Part shown: piece by piece, positions 1 through 8,788 of the stretch | Numbering within the stretch: the first letter of the stretch is position 1 | Layout: each line of letters begins with the position of its first letter | The notes under the pieces: model-generated | The model's input: only the letters and a program-made list of their open reading frames with translations | Told to the model about the DNA's origin: nothing | Databases searched by the model: none | Position numbers and translations under genes: made by a program | Assembly (NCBI GenBank): GCA_032027005.1 | Contig: JAVSMW010000001.1 | Location: forward strand, 62,001-126,000 | Direction of reading: 5' to 3' | From: JAVSMW01 sp032027005 | GTDB taxonomy: Bacteria; Bacillota; Thermincolia; Thermincolales; UBA2595 | DNA: 64,000 nt

Positions 1-103
1 CATAGCTCTGCTCCTTGGGAACAAGTAAACCGATTATCAAAACACCAAGGGCCAGAAGGATTGTTAAAATTTCAACTGAGAGCAAAGAGAAATTTACATC
101 CAT
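1..103 (-). CDS. nuoN: NADH-quinone oxidoreductase subunit N, N-terminal fragment (runs off window)
   Basis: Only the first 34 codons lie in the window. The ATG at 103 overlaps the last base of the nuoM stop (TAATG arrangement) and has a GGAGGG ribosome binding site at about 111-117. The peptide begins MDVNFSLLSVEILTILLALG, a hydrophobic first membrane helix as expected for the antiporter-like subunit NuoN. The identity rests mainly on its place after nuoL-nuoM in a complete nuo operon; too little sequence is visible for independent recognition. Confidence 0.8.
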   Translation of the reverse strand, partial: MDVNFSLLSVEILTILLALGVLIIGLLVPKEQSY

Positions 104-1662
104 TAGATTTTCCCTCCTATCTGACCGGCGGCTGCAGCCGAAACCTGGCTTAGTTTAGCAGCAATCGGCTCCATTCCTGAATTTACCATATCCATGAGCA
201 AGGAGGGGAATAAACCGAAACCTACAATGAAAACAATCAATACTACTAATGGTATCATATATGAACCCCTGAGGTCTTCCACATGATCCCATTCTTCCTT
301 GCGAGGTCCGAAGAGTACATTTGCTACCATTCTCAGGACATAGACCGCGCCCAGGACAACACCTGTCAGAGCAATAACTGCCAGAATCTGAATATAGGAA
401 TCCTTGGTGCCAAATGCCCCCACAAAAGTGGTGAACTCCGGTACGAAGCTGACCAGGCCCGGCAGACCGGCAGAAGCCATGGCGGCAACCACAAATCCCA
501 CGGCAGCGCGCGGCATTTGGTGAGCCAGACCACCGAGGTCAGGAATATACCTGCTCTTGGTCACAGCGTAAATGTATCCCACCATGGAGAAGAATAGGGC
601 TGACATCACACCATGGGCGAACATATTGGAGACGGCTCCATTAAGACCGATCACGTTTAAGGAAGCGAAACCAATCAGGACAAAGCCCATATGACTGACT
701 GACGAGTAACCGACAACATATTTCATATCTTTTTGGGCCAGACAAATCAGGGCGGCATATACAACGTTAGCTACGGCAAAAAGCGCGATATAAGGTGCCC
801 AGAACTTTGCACCCAGCGGCATGATAAAAAAGCCAACCCGAATCAAACCGTAACCACCTATTTTTTTCAATACACCGGCGTGAATCATGGAGACTGCGGT
901 AGGTGCTCCGGCGTATCCGTCCGGTGACCAGGAATGGAATGGAAACATAGAGAGCAGACAGGTAAAGCCAAAAGCCATCATCCCAAAAACTATAATTTGG
1001 AATTGTTCCGTGAAATTGACTGTGGCCAGTTTGGCAATATCAAAGGTCGGTGCCCCTAATGATTCAGCTGCACTCACATACATCCAGATCATAGCGGCCA
1101 AAAGGAAGGCGCTTCCGATCAGGAGGTAAATGGTCAGCTTCATACCGGCATATTCTTTGGTCACTGCCTTAGTCTTACTTCCGCTGCCCCAGATAATTAC
1201 CATGATGTAAATGGGGATGACCACGACTTCATAGAACAGGAAGAAGATGAAGAGATCGCGGGCCACGAAGGTTCCGATGACCCCTGCAATCAGGATCAGC
1301 AGGAGAATATAGAATTCTTTGGCCCGTTTCTCCACACTCCAGGACCTGGAGTAAACTGATGTAAAACCGATAATACTGGTTAACAGCAGCATTGGCAGAC
1401 TGAAACCGTCAACTCCGAGGGAATAGACAATACCGAGGTCCGTAACCCAGGGAATATCTTCAGTAAAGGCAAAACCGCCGGTAGTCAGATGGTTATTGTA
1501 ATAAATAACATAACATATGATTGTTAAGGCTAATGAGATGAAGGTAGTTATACCGGCAACAGCTTTGATGACTTGTGAGTTTTCTTTAGGGATGAATACA
1601 CTGATCAGTGCTCCGATAATTGGTGCTAACAAGATAACTGTTAATATGGGAAAACCATCCAT
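103..1662 (-). CDS. nuoM: NADH-quinone oxidoreductase subunit M (NuoM)
   Basis: This 519-residue polytopic membrane protein is an antiporter-like proton-pumping subunit of complex I. It shows the essential glutamate in the FYEVVVIPIYIM helix, a conserved lysine helix ending WSPDGYAGAPTAVSMIHAG, and the SHMGFVLIG helix typical of NuoM. Its length is normal for the family. The start overlaps the nuoL stop by one base and its own stop overlaps the nuoN start by one base, so translation is probably coupled through L-M-N. It works in the cytoplasmic membrane with the rest of the Nuo subunits encoded immediately upstream. Confidence 0.97.
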   Translation of the reverse strand: MDGFPILTVILLAPIIGALISVFIPKENSQVIKAVAGITTFISLALTIICYVIYYNNHLTTGGFAFTEDIPWVTDLGIVYSLGVDGFSLPMLLLTSIIGFTSVYSRSWSVEKRAKEFYILLLILIAGVIGTFVARDLFIFFLFYEVVVIPIYIMVIIWGSGSKTKAVTKEYAGMKLTIYLLIGSAFLLAAMIWMYVSAAESLGAPTFDIAKLATVNFTEQFQIIVFGMMAFGFTCLLSMFPFHSWSPDGYAGAPTAVSMIHAGVLKKIGGYGLIRVGFFIMPLGAKFWAPYIALFAVANVVYAALICLAQKDMKYVVGYSSVSHMGFVLIGFASLNVIGLNGAVSNMFAHGVMSALFFSMVGYIYAVTKSRYIPDLGGLAHQMPRAAVGFVVAAMASAGLPGLVSFVPEFTTFVGAFGTKDSYIQILAVIALTGVVLGAVYVLRMVANVLFGPRKEEWDHVEDLRGSYMIPLVVLIVFIVGFGLFPSLLMDMVNSGMEPIAAKLSQVSAAAAGQIGGKI

Positions 1663-3626
1663 TACCTTACACCTCCTAACAGACTCAGGTGAGCTGAGTT
1701 GGTATCGGTAAGTCCAAGGATCAGTACAAGAATAACGACTCCGGCAAACAGGACTAAAGCATAATGCTGCAATTTACCGGTTTGTACTCTCCTGAGCAGG
1801 CTTCCCATGACCTGAGCCAATTTTCCAATTCCGTCAACGATTCCGTCAACAATCTTAATATCGACCCACCAGAGAACCCGACCGAGACCGTCAATAATAT
1901 TATGGATAATCCACAGATAAATCTCATCAATATAAAACTTGTTAAAAGAAAGCTTATACAGTGGAGCGAACTTTTTAGCCAGGGCTTCATGAGAAACTTT
2001 GTTTAACCCGTAAATATAGGTTGCACCAGCGATCCCGATGAGAGCAAGAACTGTTGATAAACCGACCAGGAAGAAATTCCAATGTCCTTGTTCGTATTCG
2101 CCAAAACGGACAAAATAACTGAAGCCTTCATGCAGTGTTGGCCAGCCAACCCAGCCACCCACTACTGACAAGACTCCCAGCACCACAAGGGGCATTGCCA
2201 TGGAGAAAGGTGATTCATGGGGATGAGCGTGTTTGTCACGCAGATCGCCGTGGAAGCAAATGTAGAACATCCTGAACATATAGAAGGCAGTCATCATGGC
2301 TGTAAGGGCTGCCATTACAAACAGCAAGGAGTAAAGTCCCTGATACGGACCATGACCATGCCCGGAAAGGGACGACTGAGCCCAGACAACTTCCAGTATG
2401 AGATCCTTGCTGAAGAACCCGGCAAAGGGGAAAATACCGGCAATGGCCAGACATCCAATGAGGAAAGTCCAGTATGTGACAGGCATATATTTCTTCAGTC
2501 CGCCGTATTTCCAGATGTCAGCCTCGTTATGCATGGCGTGCAGTACACTGCCGGCACCAAGGAACATCAGGGCTTTAAAGAAGGCATGGGTCATCAGATG
2601 GAACATACTGGCTGACAAACTGCCTGCCCCAAGGGCTAACATCATGTAGCCCAATTGGGAAACTGTTGAGTAGGCCAGGATTTTTTTCATTTCCGTCTGG
2701 GTAAAGGCGATACTGGCCGCAAACAGTGCTGTAAAAGCCCCCATAAAGGCCACAAAAGCCATCGCCCCAGGCACTGTCTGAAACAGGATCAAAGTCCGGC
2801 CGGTCAGGTAAACACCGGCCACGACCATGGTCGCGGCATGAATTAACGCACTGACCGGTGTAGGGCCTTCCATGGCATCAGGCAGCCAGACATGCAGCGG
2901 AAACTGACCTGATTTTCCGATAGGGCCAAGGAATAAGACTACAGCTAACAATGTCAGGAAACCTGCAGTTACACCATATTGGGTAAAATTCGGGATCCTT
3001 TCGGCCAGTGTCTGTAAATCAAGAGTTCCAAAATTAATCTGCAGCAGGAGAATACCGAGCAAGAGACCGAAGTCACCTGTCCTTGTTGTGATAAAGGCTT
3101 TTTTGGCAGCCTCTCTGGCAGAGTATTTATGAAACCAAAAACCAATCAGAAGATATGAGCATAAACCTACAAGCTCCCAGGAAGCAAACATTTGTATTAA
3201 GTTCGGAGAAATTACCAGGTTAAGCATAGAAGCCGCAAACAGGGCAAGATACGCATAGAACCTGGAAAAACCCGGGTCCCCATGCATATAACCCAGTGAA
3301 TAAATATTTACCAGTAAAGCAACCAGGGTTACCACAAATAACATCATGGCAGACGTGGGATCAATCTGGAACCCCACTTGCACAGTTAACCCCTCCATGC
3401 TAAACCAGGTAACTACATTTTTCAGCGGGTGTTCAACAAACTCTCCGCCTGCATTGATTACCCCAATACCGATGGATACAGCCAGCACAAAAGAAGTCAG
3501 AATAGCTGCAATCCCAATAAAAGCACTGACTTTCGGTAGCGGCTTAAATACCAGAGCTATGAGTACAAATGCTACTGCCGGTAGGAGAGGTATCAACCAA
3601 GCGTTATTAAGAGCGAAATCAATCAT
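1662..3626 (-). CDS. nuoL: NADH-quinone oxidoreductase subunit L (NuoL)
   Basis: A 654-residue antiporter-like complex I subunit carrying the distal proton channel and the lateral helix. Recognisable parts are the glutamate in MFASWELVGLCSYLLIGFW, the basic AAKKAFITTRTGDFGLLLG segment, the PLHVWLPDAMEGPTPVSALIHA helix region and a long C-terminal membrane extension (about residues 500-654) containing a NKFYIDEIY segment typical of NuoL. It sits between nuoK (34 bases upstream) and nuoM (one-base overlap). No truncation is visible and the length matches the family. Confidence 0.97.
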   Translation of the reverse strand: MIDFALNNAWLIPLLPAVAFVLIALVFKPLPKVSAFIGIAAILTSFVLAVSIGIGVINAGGEFVEHPLKNVVTWFSMEGLTVQVGFQIDPTSAMMLFVVTLVALLVNIYSLGYMHGDPGFSRFYAYLALFAASMLNLVISPNLIQMFASWELVGLCSYLLIGFWFHKYSAREAAKKAFITTRTGDFGLLLGILLLQINFGTLDLQTLAERIPNFTQYGVTAGFLTLLAVVLFLGPIGKSGQFPLHVWLPDAMEGPTPVSALIHAATMVVAGVYLTGRTLILFQTVPGAMAFVAFMGAFTALFAASIAFTQTEMKKILAYSTVSQLGYMMLALGAGSLSASMFHLMTHAFFKALMFLGAGSVLHAMHNEADIWKYGGLKKYMPVTYWTFLIGCLAIAGIFPFAGFFSKDLILEVVWAQSSLSGHGHGPYQGLYSLLFVMAALTAMMTAFYMFRMFYICFHGDLRDKHAHPHESPFSMAMPLVVLGVLSVVGGWVGWPTLHEGFSYFVRFGEYEQGHWNFFLVGLSTVLALIGIAGATYIYGLNKVSHEALAKKFAPLYKLSFNKFYIDEIYLWIIHNIIDGLGRVLWWVDIKIVDGIVDGIGKLAQVMGSLLRRVQTGKLQHYALVLFAGVVILVLILGLTDTNSAHLSLLGGVR

Positions 3627-3660
3627 CTTGTTCTTTGCACCTACCTTCGTTAGTAGAAAA

Positions 3661-3969
3661 CTACCATTTTAACCAATCAAAATCTTCCACGTTTACGGAC
3701 ATCCGGCTGCGATAAATTGCCACAATCAACGCTAGACCGACAGCCACTTCAGCAGCGGCAACAGCCACGACAAAAATGGCAAACACCTGTCCGGTTAAAT
3801 CCCCGGTTGTCACATATCTGGAAAAAGCAACCAGGTTAATATTTACAGAGTTGAGCATAAGCTCAAGACCCATCAGGATGGCGATCACGTTACGCTTGGC
3901 CAGGGCCCCGAAAAGACCTATGCAGAAAAGGGTGCCGCTAAAAATAAGGAAGTGATTTAATCCTATCAT
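3661..3969 (-). CDS. nuoK: NADH-quinone oxidoreductase subunit K (NuoK)
   Basis: A 102-residue, three-helix complex I membrane subunit of the usual size. Two buried glutamates needed for proton translocation are present in the contexts LMGLELMLNSVN and AAAEVAVGLALIV. The ATG overlaps the nuoJ stop by four bases, so the pair is translationally coupled. Adjacent genes are nuoJ upstream and nuoL downstream. Confidence 0.96.
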   Translation of the reverse strand: MIGLNHFLIFSGTLFCIGLFGALAKRNVIAILMGLELMLNSVNINLVAFSRYVTTGDLTGQVFAIFVVAVAAAEVAVGLALIVAIYRSRMSVNVEDFDWLKW

Positions 3970-4460
3970 GAGGTCTTTTTCACCTCTTTCGCGATAATTA
4001 CCGCTCCCAGTAAGGCAACCAACAATAAAATTGCCACTACTTCGAAGGGAATAACCATCTTATTAAACATTAGATCAGCGATTTGATTGACTGTGTCTTC
4101 CGGCGGCTTGGCTGAGCTTATAGGCCACTCGGTTTGTCTTACCATTACGGCATTAATTACAATCAAAGCCAGGGATACCAGACCGGCAATCCCGGCACTT
4201 TTTGAGAACAGGTTGGTCTGCTTCATGTTGCCCCGCTGGGTCAGCATCACACCAAAGACGATGAAGATGGCAATTGCCCCTGCATATACCAGAATCTGCA
4301 CAGCAGCCATGAAATCAGCCTGCAGCAGCACATACATCCCAGCTACCCCAATGAATGTAACAATCATAAAAAGAGCACTGTGAAATATATTTTTGTTCAT
4401 AACCATCATTAATGCCGACCCCAACGTAATTATGGCCAGAAGCCAAAACATAAAATTCAT
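3966..4460 (-). CDS. nuoJ: NADH-quinone oxidoreductase subunit J (NuoJ)
   Basis: A 164-residue membrane subunit of complex I with five predicted hydrophobic helices. The region AVQILVYAGAIAIFIVFGVM corresponds to the conserved third helix (with its pi-bulge) that couples quinone chemistry to pumping. The start is the ATG at 4460 behind a GGGGTGA ribosome binding site, 30 bases after the nuoI stop. It overlaps nuoK by four bases. Confidence 0.96.
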   Translation of the reverse strand: MNFMFWLLAIITLGSALMMVMNKNIFHSALFMIVTFIGVAGMYVLLQADFMAAVQILVYAGAIAIFIVFGVMLTQRGNMKQTNLFSKSAGIAGLVSLALIVINAVMVRQTEWPISSAKPPEDTVNQIADLMFNKMVIPFEVVAILLLVALLGAVIIAKEVKKTS

Positions 4461-4490
4461 TTACCTATTTCACCCCTTAACCTATGCCGA

Positions 4491-4916
4491 TTATTCTTTT
4501 TCGGGCTTAGCCGGTTCGTTATCTTCCGGAGATGGAACATATTTGGAAAAGAGGTCTAGGTTTACATCATTCCGGAGATATACCGCATTTTCAAAATTGT
4601 GATTCCAAGTCAGGGCTTTGGTAGGACAAGCCTCTACGCAAAAGCCGCAGTATAAACATCTTTCAGCCATCATTTTATATCCGGTGAGCTTTTTCTTGTT
4701 ATTCTCATCCTTGACTGATTCCATTTTAATTACGTGATTAGGACACGAACTAGCGCAAAGTCCACAGGAGATACATTTGGGCACATTCAAATCAAATGAG
4801 CCTTTAAAACGCGGAGGCAGATTGGGTCTTTGTTCCGGATATTCCTCAGTCACCTTTTTATCAAAAAAGTGGCTTAGAGTAATCCCTAATCCCTTAATAA
4901 TTCCCTTTCCGAACAC
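4491..4916 (-). CDS. nuoI: NADH-quinone oxidoreductase subunit I, 2x[4Fe-4S] ferredoxin-type
   Basis: A ferredoxin-like subunit that passes electrons through two [4Fe-4S] clusters towards NuoB. Both CxxCxxCxxxCP motifs are intact: CISCGLCASSCP and CLYCGFCVEACP. I place the start at the GTG at 4916, because it follows an AGGTGGTG ribosome binding site (about 4922-4930) and begins just after the nuoH stop at 4928; a longer in-frame reading up to 5012 would overlap nuoH by 85 bases and add residues unlike the family. The resulting 141-residue protein is of ordinary size and ends in an acidic tail. Confidence 0.95.
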   Translation of the reverse strand: MFGKGIIKGLGITLSHFFDKKVTEEYPEQRPNLPPRFKGSFDLNVPKCISCGLCASSCPNHVIKMESVKDENNKKKLTGYKMMAERCLYCGFCVEACPTKALTWNHNFENAVYLRNDVNLDLFSKYVPSPEDNEPAKPEKE

Positions 4917-4927
4917 AATATCACCAC

Positions 4928-5974
4928 CTAACCAGTTATCATTCGGTACACGTATATTCCAATCCCGGTTACAACAATGTTGGCCAGTGAAACAGGAATC
5001 AGGAATTTCCATCCGAAGTGCATCAAGTGGTCAACCCGCATTCTCGGGAGGGTCCAACGTACCCATAGGAATGTAAATAACATCAGGTAAATCTTAATCA
5101 GGAACCAGACGACTCCCGGCAGGAACGTCCATCCAAAGGGCGCATTCCAGCCGCCGAGGAACAAGGTCACAGCAATGGCAGAAACAGCAACCATATTGGC
5201 ATATTCAGCCATCATAAACAAAGCCCATCTAATTCCGGAATACTCAATAAAATAACCGGCAATCAGTTCCTGTTCGCCTTCAGCAAGGTCAAAAGGTGCC
5301 CGGTTAATTTCTGCTGTAGCCGCAATATAGTAGACAATAAAAGCAATGGCCTGAGGCACTATAAACCACATATTCTGTTGGGCATTTACAATATCTGACA
5401 TCTTTAATGAACCTGTCAGCATTACCACACCTAACAGTGAGAAAACCATCGGTACTTCATAGCTGATCATCTGAGCCACTGCCCGCATCCCGCCGATGAG
5501 GGCATATTTGTTATTAGAGGCCCAGCCACCCATGAGAATTGAGATAGTAGCAGTGGAACCAATAGCAATGAAGTAAAAAATACCGATATTTAAATCCTCA
5601 ATAATCATTCCTTCGCCAAAGGGAATAACTGCATAAGCAAGCAGTGCTGTCGCAAAAAGGGTTGTACTGGCAATCTTGAAGACAAACTTGTCGGCAGCAG
5701 CCGGAATGATGTCCTCTTTTGCCAGTGTCTTCACAACGTCGGCAATAACCTGTCCTATACCTAAAGGACCCAAACGGTTGGGGCCTTTCCGGAGCTGGAA
5801 CATTGCACTTACTCTGCGCTCTGCCAATAGAAGAATAATCACGTGCAGAAGGATAAAGATTACTGCCCCCAAAGCTCCAATGGCACTCATAATTACTTCC
5901 GCAGAGGTCGTAGAAAGTCCCATGCCCGTGAGCCCAGCCTTGATACCGTTGGCCAGATCAATAAAAAATTGCAT
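4928..5974 (-). CDS. nuoH: NADH-quinone oxidoreductase subunit H (NuoH)
   Basis: A 348-residue membrane subunit that forms the quinone entry site and connects the peripheral and membrane arms. The signature loop RAPFDLAEGEQELIAGYFIEYSG is present, as is the early AERRVSAMFQLRKGPNRLGP segment that binds the quinone channel region. The start at 5974 has an AGGGGAGAAG ribosome binding site. It lies directly after nuoD, with no nuoE, nuoF or nuoG in between, which is the key feature of this operon. Confidence 0.97.
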   Translation of the reverse strand: MQFFIDLANGIKAGLTGMGLSTTSAEVIMSAIGALGAVIFILLHVIILLLAERRVSAMFQLRKGPNRLGPLGIGQVIADVVKTLAKEDIIPAAADKFVFKIASTTLFATALLAYAVIPFGEGMIIEDLNIGIFYFIAIGSTATISILMGGWASNNKYALIGGMRAVAQMISYEVPMVFSLLGVVMLTGSLKMSDIVNAQQNMWFIVPQAIAFIVYYIAATAEINRAPFDLAEGEQELIAGYFIEYSGIRWALFMMAEYANMVAVSAIAVTLFLGGWNAPFGWTFLPGVVWFLIKIYLMLFTFLWVRWTLPRMRVDHLMHFGWKFLIPVSLANIVVTGIGIYVYRMITG

Positions 5975-6016
5975 GCTTCTTCTCCCCTATAAACCTATTT
6001 TTTCGAATAATATATT

Positions 6017-7120
6017 TTACCTGTCAACCTCACCGAGAACTATGTCAATAGAAGCCAGTATCAAAACCGCATCCATGATATGAGTTCCCTTGGCCATTTC
6101 AGGAAAAGCACCCAACATTGTAAAAGCCGGAGAGTAGATCCTTGTCCTGTATGGCTTGGTTGAGCCATCACTGACAATATGGAACCCAAGATGCCCTTTG
6201 GAATTTTCAGCCCGGAAGAAAACTTCTCCCACAGGAGGCTTGATTACTTTGGGAACCTTAGCCATGACAGGACCTTCCGGAATATCTTGCATCGCCTGCT
6301 GAATAATTTTAACGCTTTCTCTCATTTCCCTGATTCGCATAGCAAATCTGTCAAAGGTGTCACCATTTTCCCCAACCGGAACATCAAACTTAAACCGGTC
6401 GTAAATTCCGTAAGGCTCATCTCTTCTCATATCCGAGTCAACTCCACAGGCCCTGAGGTTCGGTCCGGTAAAACCCCAGTCCAGAGCCTGCTCTTTTGTT
6501 ACCGGTGCTACACCAATGGTTCTAGCCTGTAATATTTCATTTCCGGTCAGCAGGCCGTCGTACTCGTCCAGGTAAGCCGGCATTTCATCCATCAATTGTT
6601 TCAATTCTTTAAAGAAGTCTTCCTCCAGATCCCAGGCTACACCGCCGATTCGCATATAATTGGGAGTCAGCCTGTTCCCTCCGATTCTGGTGATTAATTC
6701 CAGTACCCTGTCTCTTTCACGAAATGCGTAAAAAAATCCTGTCGCACCGGCAATATCCAGAGCAAAACTGCCCACGCAGATCCCGTGGCTCCCCAGACGC
6801 TGCAGTTCATTACAAATTACCCTGAGATACTGGGCTCTTTCCGGAATCTCTTCCGAGATACCCATCAATTTTTCCACGGCCATCACATAGGTAACTTCAT
6901 TTGCCAAACCCGAGCAGTAATCCAGTCTGTCGGTGTAAGGAATAAACTGGTTATAGGTCCGCGCTTCGGCCAGCTTTTCCAGGCCGCGGTGCAGATAACC
7001 AATGTGATTTACAGCCTTTTTGATGTATTCTCCCTCAAGAGTCAGGACACAGCGGTAAACACCATGGGTACTGGGGTGTACAGGGCCCAAGTTCAGGTTA
7101 AGTTCCTGAGTTTTTAACAT
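6017..7120 (-). CDS. nuoD: NADH-quinone oxidoreductase subunit D (NuoD)
   Basis: A 367-residue 49-kDa-type subunit that lines the quinone site. It begins with the conserved GPVHPSTHGVYR motif (quinone-binding His) and has the HRGLEK and GSHGICVG segments. It ends in SIDIVLGEVDR, the normal complex I C-terminus, and lacks the paired CxxC motifs of related [NiFe]-hydrogenase large subunits, so it belongs to complex I rather than to a hydrogenase. It follows nuoC by 49 bases. Confidence 0.97.
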   Translation of the reverse strand: MLKTQELNLNLGPVHPSTHGVYRCVLTLEGEYIKKAVNHIGYLHRGLEKLAEARTYNQFIPYTDRLDYCSGLANEVTYVMAVEKLMGISEEIPERAQYLRVICNELQRLGSHGICVGSFALDIAGATGFFYAFRERDRVLELITRIGGNRLTPNYMRIGGVAWDLEEDFFKELKQLMDEMPAYLDEYDGLLTGNEILQARTIGVAPVTKEQALDWGFTGPNLRACGVDSDMRRDEPYGIYDRFKFDVPVGENGDTFDRFAMRIREMRESVKIIQQAMQDIPEGPVMAKVPKVIKPPVGEVFFRAENSKGHLGFHIVSDGSTKPYRTRIYSPAFTMLGAFPEMAKGTHIMDAVLILASIDIVLGEVDR

Positions 7121-7169
7121 TCTTTCACACCTCTACAATCCCGAAATTAAAGTCTGCAGTTAATTACTA

Positions 7170-7625
7170 CTACGCATTCAGTTTAAAATCCTTACGCAGC
7201 GGATGTCCCACAAAGTCATCGGCCAACAAAATTCTTTTCAGATTAGGATGGCCGGTGAAGACAATGCCCATCAGGTCATAAACTTCTCTTTCCATAACAT
7301 CGGCAGCATTCCAGACCGAAACAATGGAAGGTAACTGCGGATTAGCTTTATCTACCTCTACTTTAACTGTCAGTTTATGAAGGTATGTTAAAGAATTGAG
7401 ATGATATACAACAGTGAAGTTTTCAGGATACTCAACTGAACTTAAATTCATTATATGGTTGAGTTCATAGGCTGGATTTGCTTTTAGCTCCTGCATAACT
7501 TCCACGATTTTATCCGCCTTGACCTTAATTGACTGATTTGTATTATCTTCGAAAATTTCGGCACATTCGCCAAGCTTCCGGTTGAGCTCACCCACCAGGG
7601 CTTCGCGGTTAATAGTTTTATCCAT
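7170..7625 (-). CDS. nuoC: NADH-quinone oxidoreductase subunit C (NuoC)
   Basis: A 151-residue 30-kDa-type hydrophilic subunit. The family signature EREVYDLMGIVFTGHPNLKR is present near the C-terminus, followed by DDFVGHPLRKDF. It is a stand-alone NuoC, not the NuoCD fusion seen in enterobacteria. The ATG at 7625 overlaps the end of nuoB by eight bases, indicating coupled translation. Confidence 0.95.
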   Translation of the reverse strand: MDKTINREALVGELNRKLGECAEIFEDNTNQSIKVKADKIVEVMQELKANPAYELNHIMNLSSVEYPENFTVVYHLNSLTYLHKLTVKVEVDKANPQLPSIVSVWNAADVMEREVYDLMGIVFTGHPNLKRILLADDFVGHPLRKDFKLNA

Positions 7626-8130
7626 TCTTCTTCACCGCCCTAATCTTGTCAGGATGAAGAATTTTTTCCCGTAATGTCAAAAAACCAAAAATTAAAGCTT
7701 CCGGTCTCGGTGGGCAGCCCGGAATATATACATCTACAGGCAGAAACGTATCGGCTCCCGGCACAACACTGTAGGAGTCAGTAAAAGGACCACCACTGAT
7801 GGCACAACTGCCCATACACATGACCCACTTTGGTTCTGCCATTTGCTCATAAAGACGGGCAATTAAAGGCTGCATTTTCTTGGTAATAGTACCTGCTACA
7901 ATCATCAGGTCTGCCTGGCGCGGACTCCCCCGGAACGCTTCATACCCGAACCGGGCAAAGTCGAATTTCGCGCTACTGGTATTAAGCATCTCGATAGCGC
8001 AGCAGGCCAGGCCGAAAGTAACGGGAAATATTGACCTGGACCGAAACCATCCCAACAACTTGTCAGTTGTAGTCAAAATTACGTTGTTACGAATGAGTTC
8101 ATCGACTTCGTTCCCTTTAGTTACATCCAT
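7618..8130 (-). CDS. nuoB: NADH-quinone oxidoreductase subunit B (NuoB), N2 cluster subunit
   Basis: The 20-kDa-type subunit that carries terminal cluster N2 and reduces quinone. The four cysteine ligands are visible in the tandem-Cys motif GLACCAIEML, in CMGSCAISGG and in YIPGCPPRPEA. I choose the ATG at 8130 (170 residues), which has an AAGGAG ribosome binding site at a good distance and overlaps the nuoA stop by ten bases; the longer reading from 8160 would overlap nuoA by 40 bases. Neighbours are nuoA upstream and nuoC downstream. Confidence 0.96.
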   Translation of the reverse strand: MDVTKGNEVDELIRNNVILTTTDKLLGWFRSRSIFPVTFGLACCAIEMLNTSSAKFDFARFGYEAFRGSPRQADLMIVAGTITKKMQPLIARLYEQMAEPKWVMCMGSCAISGGPFTDSYSVVPGADTFLPVDVYIPGCPPRPEALIFGFLTLREKILHPDKIRAVKKNG

Positions 8131-8486
8131 TCTAATGCTCCTTCCTTCCATGCATACCAAAATCCAATCACTAAAATTGCGATAAAAATAAACATTTCAA
8201 CAATACCAAACAACCCCAGACTTTGGAACTTTACTGCCCAGGGATAGAGAAAAATAGTTTCAACATCGAAGGCAACAAAGATTAAAGCATACATAAAATA
8301 GCTGACTTTAAACTGTACCCAAGTATCACCCTGGGTCTCAAGTCCGCACTCATAAGTCAGCAGTTTTACCGGGGTAGGATTTTTATGGTTACTGGTCGTA
8401 AGAATCTTTGAGACCCCCAGCAAAATCATCGGAAATACTAACCCGACTACAAAGATTACAGCTATCCCTGCGAAACTCGTTAGCAT
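8121..8486 (-). CDS. nuoA: NADH-quinone oxidoreductase subunit A (NuoA)
   Basis: A 121-residue three-helix membrane subunit and the first gene of the nuo operon. The conserved segment TYECGLETQGDTWVQFKVSYF and the acidic VAFDVETIFLYPWA helix identify it. The ATG at 8486 has a GGAGGG ribosome binding site; an upstream in-frame start at 8522 would add a short polar extension and lacks such a site. The 5' leader upstream contains a long perfect hairpin (8549-8615). Confidence 0.95.
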   Translation of the reverse strand: MLTSFAGIAVIFVVGLVFPMILLGVSKILTTSNHKNPTPVKLLTYECGLETQGDTWVQFKVSYFMYALIFVAFDVETIFLYPWAVKFQSLGLFGIVEMFIFIAILVIGFWYAWKEGALEWM

Positions 8487-8548
8487 AGCTTCCCTCCTTT
8501 CGTTGTTATTTAATAAAAACAACTACTTTATCCATATCCATAAAAGCG

Positions 8549-8615
8549 CCCACTCCAAAGCATTGAATTTTGTGACTCTCTGAAAATTCTCAAAATTCAA
8601 TGCTTTGGATGTGGG
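8549..8615. repeat. Long inverted repeat in the nuo 5' leader
   Basis: The arms 8549-8572 and 8591-8615 are reverse complements over about 24 bases with a single bulged base, separated by an 18-base loop. It lies some 63 bases before the nuoA start and downstream of a putative promoter. On the minus strand the hairpin is followed by GGCGCTTTTATGG, a weak T-tract, so it could be an attenuator, the rnhB terminator or an mRNA-stabilising stem. Structure is certain; role is inferred. Confidence 0.6.
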
Positions 8616-8664
8616 TTTCTATTATGGTTATAGGCAGTATCTTGGAACATCTCAGCTTGTATAC

Positions 8665-8694
8665 CTTATACAATATATTCTATATAGGTAACAA
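8665..8694 (-). promoter_or_regulatory. Putative sigma-A-type promoter for nuo
   Basis: On the minus strand TTGTTA (8689-8694) and TATAAG (8665-8670) are separated by 18 bases in an AT-rich stretch between rnhB and nuoA. It is the best candidate in the gap, but neither hexamer is perfect. Confidence 0.35.
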
Positions 8695-8788
8695 AAATCC
8701 CTTCTTGTTCAAAGAAAACTGCAAAAAATTCAGTATATTTTGCATGTTTTTGTCAGATTATGACACCGCTTTTGCCTAACTTTACAGT

